Positions 6,085 through 8,327 of a DNA stretch of 8,327 nt are shown piece after piece. The notes beneath the pieces were generated by a model. It did not search any database, was not told the DNA's origin, and was given only the letters and a program-made list of their open reading frames with translations. The DNA is from Roseimaritima sp. Its GTDB lineage: Bacteria; Planctomycetota; Planctomycetia; Pirellulales; Pirellulaceae. Position 1 is the first letter of the stretch. Every line of letters begins with the position of its first letter. Location: the NCBI GenBank assembly GCA_007124075.1, contig SLFV01000127.1, positions 1 through 8,327 of the forward strand. The letters run 5' to 3'. The translations under genes were made by a program, and so were the position numbers.

Positions 6085-6274
6085 TAGCCGTCAAATCCTG
6101 ATGGGTTTGGTAGCACTAAGCCAAACCGATGGCGCATTTTCGCTAAGCCTCGTCACATGGCTAGCAATGCAAACTACAGTAAAGGTGTTGGCGGGGACGT
6201 CGAGAAGCAAACGAACAATGAATCCCCCGTGCGAGGCGGGGTCAGCCTGTTTGGGTTGGCCCTGCCTTTTTTTT
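6085..6274 (+). ncRNA. Candidate structured RNA of about 190 nt ending in an intrinsic terminator
   Basis: This is a proposed unnamed RNA on the plus strand, divergent from feoAB. A 7-bp helix (6085-6091 with 6157-6163, one G-U) closes a junction with two hairpins. One is GGTTTGG/CCAAACC (6104-6110 with 6121-6127, 10-base loop). The other is 6130-6134 with 6141-6145 (5 bp, one G-U, 6-base loop). A further helix can form between GGGGA (6193-6197) and TCCCC (6223-6227). The 3' end is a strong terminator (6235-6274). I recognise no known family: tmRNA, RNase P, SRP, 6S and the common riboswitches do not fit what I recall of them. It may be a free small RNA or a leader with attenuation for the gene at 6479, although the terminator is about 205 bases ahead of it. 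The terminator is the strong evidence; the rest is hand folding. Confidence 0.45.
6235..6274 (+). terminator. Strong rho-independent terminator without an upstream gene
   Basis: Bases 6235-6248 pair with 6253-6266 over 14 continuous positions: ten Watson-Crick pairs and four G-U wobbles (positions 4, 8, 11 and 14 of the stem). The loop is GTTT (6249-6252) and eight T follow (6267-6274). The wobbles are valid only in plus-strand RNA; on the minus strand they become A-C mismatches, so the element is directional. No plus-strand protein gene ends nearby. Confidence 0.75.
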
Positions 6275-6478
6275 AAAATTAACGTCAGGGCTTGGGCGGC
6301 ACCACAATCGCTTCCCTTTTTCTGGTTCTTGCGGCAATTTGGTCTTGGCGAAGCAGCCGATGTTTTTGTAAGCACAGAGCGCTGAGGCATGGTTCAGCCA
6401 TAGCTACCGTTGGAAGTTGTGTCCGCACATTGGCTCTGGGCTTGAGCTCGGAGGCTGATCATCGATGAGGGATCGTCA

Positions 6479-6880
6479 ATGCGACCGATGAAGAAATTTG
6501 ATGCCAAAGGAGTTGCCGTTGCCAGCATTCTAATGGTACTGGGAATGTTGGCACCGGCCGGTGCGCAGGAGCCACCTTCGATTGATTTTCGGTCCAGCGA
6601 TGGTGCGGTATCGTTGGAGGAGGTGCTAATTGTTAAGCTGCGGGCTTTTGATCCTGATCAACGCGGCTTTGTGCGGCGCGTCGTGCGGCATGTTGAACAA
6701 GCACAACTGGAGCCGACTTTGGTGCTAGCGATCCATCGTTATGCCGTGCGACGCCACCCGCGGTTCCCGTTTCCCTACTTCGAGCGAGCGATGCGATTTG
6801 AAGCCGGTAAGCGTGGAATCACCTTGCCTCCCGCTCGTTTGATTGCGACGACTCCAGGCGACGCGACGTTGTTGTATTAA
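6479..6880 (+). CDS. Small predicted secreted protein of unknown function
   Basis: This 133-residue protein has a convincing signal peptide: Lys5-Lys6, a hydrophobic core at about 11-24, and a cleavage site after Ala29 (AGA, then QEPP). It is therefore probably periplasmic or secreted, with a mature form of about 104 residues. The mature part begins with an acidic stretch (31-50), then a strongly basic helical region (63-120) rich in Arg, with VRRVVRHVEQAQ (65-76), AIHRYAVRRHPRFPFPYFERAM (84-105) and a final RGITLPP (112-118). There is no Cys after the signal and no motif I can name. GAGGG at 6467-6471, 7 bases ahead, favours the ATG at 6479 over Met4. It is convergent with pdxA, whose stop is 26 bases beyond. 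The proposed RNA terminator lies about 205 bases upstream. Confidence 0.72.
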   Translation: MRPMKKFDAKGVAVASILMVLGMLAPAGAQEPPSIDFRSSDGAVSLEEVLIVKLRAFDPDQRGFVRRVVRHVEQAQLEPTLVLAIHRYAVRRHPRFPFPYFERAMRFEAGKRGITLPPARLIATTPGDATLLY

Positions 6881-6906
6881 GGCAAGCGGCATTTGCAGCC
6901 AGTCGA

Positions 6907-7845
6907 TCACTGCGCACTTAGTTCCACCGCCATGCGGATCGCGGCCACCATGCTGTTGTGGCTTGCGATGCCTTGTCCCGCGATTTCCATCGCGGTGCCG
7001 TGATCGACCGAAGTTCGCACGATGGGTAGTCCTAAAGTCACATTGACTGCGTCATCAAAGGCCAGTGTTTTTAGCGGTATCAGCCCTTGATCGTGGTACA
7101 TGCAAACGTAGACATCGGTTTTCCTGCGGCGTGCGGCGGTGAAGGCCGTATCGGCAGGCAGCGGCCCTTTCACGTCAATTCCAGCGGACGCTGCAATCTC
7201 AACGGCCGGTGCGATTACCCGTTCTTCTTCTTGGTTGCCAAACAGGCCGTGTTCTCCCGCATGTGGGTTCAGCCCACATACCGTGATTCGTGGACGCTGG
7301 CGATGCATCTGGCACCAAGCCCGATCTGCCATCCGAATCGATTCGGTAACGTTTTCAATCGTCAGCAAATCCGGCACGTCTCGATAACCAACATGGACGG
7401 TCACGAGGACACAGCTAATGGCGTCGCTACACAACATCATCCGTACCGCCGGGACCTGACACCGATCGGCCAGTAATTCGGTATGGCCAGGAAATGTGAT
7501 GCCCGCCGCATGCCAAGCCTCTTTCTGGATGGGCCCGGTCACCAACGCGGCGGCGTGACCTTGCATTGTCTGCCGGATCGCGGCCTCGACATACCCAAAC
7601 GAAGCACGCCCACACGCCGCGCTAACTTTTCCAGGCACCACCTCCAGTTCCCCGGTGTCAATCTCTTCGATCTGGGCAAGAGGCAACGGGAGTCGCAGCG
7701 TCTGGCAGGCCTGCCGTACCACCGCAAGGTTGCCAAATAGAATAGGCCGACAGATCCCAACAACTTCGGGCAAGGCCTTGATGGCGACCTCGGGTCCAAT
7801 TCCCGCAGGATCTCCCAGGGTGACAGCGATGGGTGGCAGGGACAT
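6907..7845 (-). CDS. pdxA: 4-hydroxythreonine-4-phosphate dehydrogenase
   Basis: This 312-residue cytosolic enzyme is predicted to oxidise 4-phospho-hydroxy-L-threonine with NAD(P) to a product that loses CO2 and feeds pyridoxal/pyridoxine phosphate synthesis with PdxJ. The N-terminal VTLGDPAGIGPEV (8-20) is the family signature. FPGHTELLA (118-126) gives the substrate-binding His-Thr. The three metal ligands are His151 (VTVHVGY), His195 (NPHAGE) and His251 (MYHDQGL), matching E. coli H166, H211 and H266 in spacing. DHGTAMEIAG (281-290) closes the active-site region. Length fits the usual 310-330. The frame is open upstream to an ATG at 8037, but those 64 residues lack any family similarity, so I choose 7845; no Shine-Dalgarno precedes it. 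A related role on erythronate/threonate phosphates (PdxA2-type) cannot be excluded from sequence alone. Confidence 0.93.
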   Translation of the reverse strand: MSLPPIAVTLGDPAGIGPEVAIKALPEVVGICRPILFGNLAVVRQACQTLRLPLPLAQIEEIDTGELEVVPGKVSAACGRASFGYVEAAIRQTMQGHAAALVTGPIQKEAWHAAGITFPGHTELLADRCQVPAVRMMLCSDAISCVLVTVHVGYRDVPDLLTIENVTESIRMADRAWCQMHRQRPRITVCGLNPHAGEHGLFGNQEEERVIAPAVEIAASAGIDVKGPLPADTAFTAARRRKTDVYVCMYHDQGLIPLKTLAFDDAVNVTLGLPIVRTSVDHGTAMEIAGQGIASHNSMVAAIRMAVELSAQ

Positions 7846-8198
7846 GTTGGGCGATTGGTTCGCGGTTGGATGGTGGAAGGGTCTTGGAGATTGGTTGCTA
7901 CACCGCAGTTCAAACAGCAGAGTGTAATCGACAGGCCGACCACCGGGGAAGCGTTCGAACGGCTGAGAAGCACACGGGGGAGTCGCAGTTGGAAATATGC
8001 TGCCGCTGTGCCGAACCGCTACCGGCGATTCCTGCAACGCAGGGTCGGGAGAGGTTGGTCTGGCTCTGCTGACTGCTGCTGGCCTCGGTTTGAGCTTTAC
8101 TTTGGACAGCCATTGCGGCTAGACTCCCCGTCGGGCGTGTCACTGGACCTTTCAACGCCCTATATCTTCATTCTGCGTTACCGATGGAACGGTAAAAC
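7846..8198. other. Divergent intergenic region between pdxA and the ABC permease
   Basis: These 353 bases have no supported gene; the open frames on both strands look like shadows or the upstream extension of pdxA. A short hairpin CCTGC-AAC-GCAGG lies at 8031-8043. A weak plus-strand promoter candidate is TTTACT (8096-8101) with TAGACT (8120-8125), 18 bases apart, which would give a leader of about 70 bases for the permease gene. No clear promoter for pdxA was found. Confidence 0.4.
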
Positions 8199-8327
8199 AT
8201 GTACCGCTGGCTACTTTGTCTTCGCTATCTGCGAACGCGCTATATCGCCTTGGCGTCGGTCATTAGCGTCACCCTGGGTGTCGGGACGCTGATCGTGGTC
8301 AATAGTGTGATGTCTGGCTTTTCAGCG
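8199..8327 (+). CDS. ABC transporter permease of LolC/LolE (FtsX-like) type, N-terminal part, cut by window edge
   Basis: Only the first 43 codons are present. They read MYRWLLCLRYLRTRYIAL and then a hydrophobic helix VISVTLGVGTLIVVNSVMSG (about 20-39). This pattern, a short cytoplasmic lead with R-Y-L-R-x-R, then a transmembrane helix ending in VNSVMxGF, is that of LolC/LolE and related MacB-like permeases, which extract lipoproteins or other substrates from the inner membrane with an ATPase partner. In LolC the corresponding helix ends in SVMNGF. The partner ATPase would be expected downstream of the window. Upstream there is only a weak GGAA about 9-12 bases ahead of the ATG. Family assignment is good, exact substrate unknown. 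Confidence 0.8.
   Translation, partial: MYRWLLCLRYLRTRYIALASVISVTLGVGTLIVVNSVMSGFSA

Larger units (their letters stand above)
5966..6478. other. Divergent control region and candidate RNA locus upstream of feoAB
   Basis: These 513 bases hold no convincing protein gene. Both strands have open frames (plus 5996-6385, minus 6390-6091), but neither translation resembles a protein and they run through the terminator and repeats. What is visible: the feoAB promoter with nearby inverted repeats (5990-6050), a plus-strand -10/-35 candidate (6050-6079), a foldable segment ending in a strong terminator (6085-6274), and about 200 bases (6275-6478) leading to the next plus-strand gene. In that last part I see only a short GCTGA/TCAGC hairpin at 6381-6398. 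Confidence 0.6.

Noticed and set aside
6085..6180. Resemblance of GGTAGC...ACCGATGG to the 3' part of c-di-GMP-I riboswitches, and of CATAATC to purine riboswitches
   Set aside because: Only fragments match, in the wrong order, and the conserved junction bases of either class are missing.
5996..6390. Open frames on both strands upstream of feoA (129 and 99 codons)
   Set aside because: They pass through the terminator and its T-run, have unlikely amino acid makeup, and lack ribosome binding sites.
6459..6468. Perfect 10-base palindrome TCATCGATGA next to the ribosome binding site of the 6479 gene
   Set aside because: Several palindromes of this size are expected by chance in 8 kb, and nothing else supports a binding site.
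7846..8037. N-terminal extension of pdxA to the ATG at 8037
   Set aside because: The extra 64 residues have no family counterpart; PdxA proteins start a few residues before the GDPAGIGPEV motif, which fits the ATG at 7845.

Overview
The window (about 56% GC by eye) looks like chromosomal DNA from a planctomycete, most likely the Pirellulaceae (Rhodopirellula-like). This is an inference. It rests on conserved hypothetical proteins of planctomycete style, many starts without a clear Shine-Dalgarno, a Gfo/Idh/MocA oxidoreductase (a family greatly expanded there), and ordinary metabolic genes scattered among lineage-specific small genes. I see no insertion sequence, phage gene, tRNA, rRNA or CRISPR array.

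Layout. On the minus strand at the left are three tightly packed genes, transcribed right to left: a Gfo/Idh/MocA oxidoreductase (2265-1069), ispD of the MEP isoprenoid pathway (1059-325), and the N-terminus of a sodium/solute symporter (320 to the window edge). Their spacings are 9 and 4 bases, so they are probably one operon. Divergent from it are two plus-strand genes of unknown function (2407-3006 and 3333-3650), separated by a 326-base stretch with several short hairpins. Next, on the minus strand, is feoA-feoB (5965-3666) for ferrous iron uptake. feoB converges on the 3333-3650 gene, and both stop codons lie inside one inverted repeat.

The 513 bases upstream of feoA are the most interesting part. 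The minus strand has a good sigma70-like promoter for feoAB. The plus strand carries a strong intrinsic terminator (6235-6274: a 14-bp stem whose only non-Watson-Crick pairs are four G-U wobbles, a 4-nt loop, then eight T) with no gene in front of it. Upstream of the terminator are a plausible -10/-35 pair and a foldable three-way junction, so I propose an undescribed structured RNA of about 190 nt divergent from feoAB. It could be a small RNA or a switch-type leader.

Further right are a small predicted secreted protein (6479-6880, plus), pdxA of vitamin B6 synthesis (7845-6907, minus, convergent with it), a 353-base intergenic region, and the first 43 codons of a LolC/LolE-type ABC transporter permease (8199 to the edge, plus).

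The genes do not form one pathway. The coherent units are feoAB with its control region and the oxidoreductase-ispD-symporter operon. In that operon the oxidoreductase and symporter could jointly handle a sugar or polyol, while ispD seems to be a passenger. FeoB itself is unusual: the helical domain that normally follows the G domain looks largely missing, and a Cys-X3-Cys-X2-Cys cluster sits in the shortened linker.
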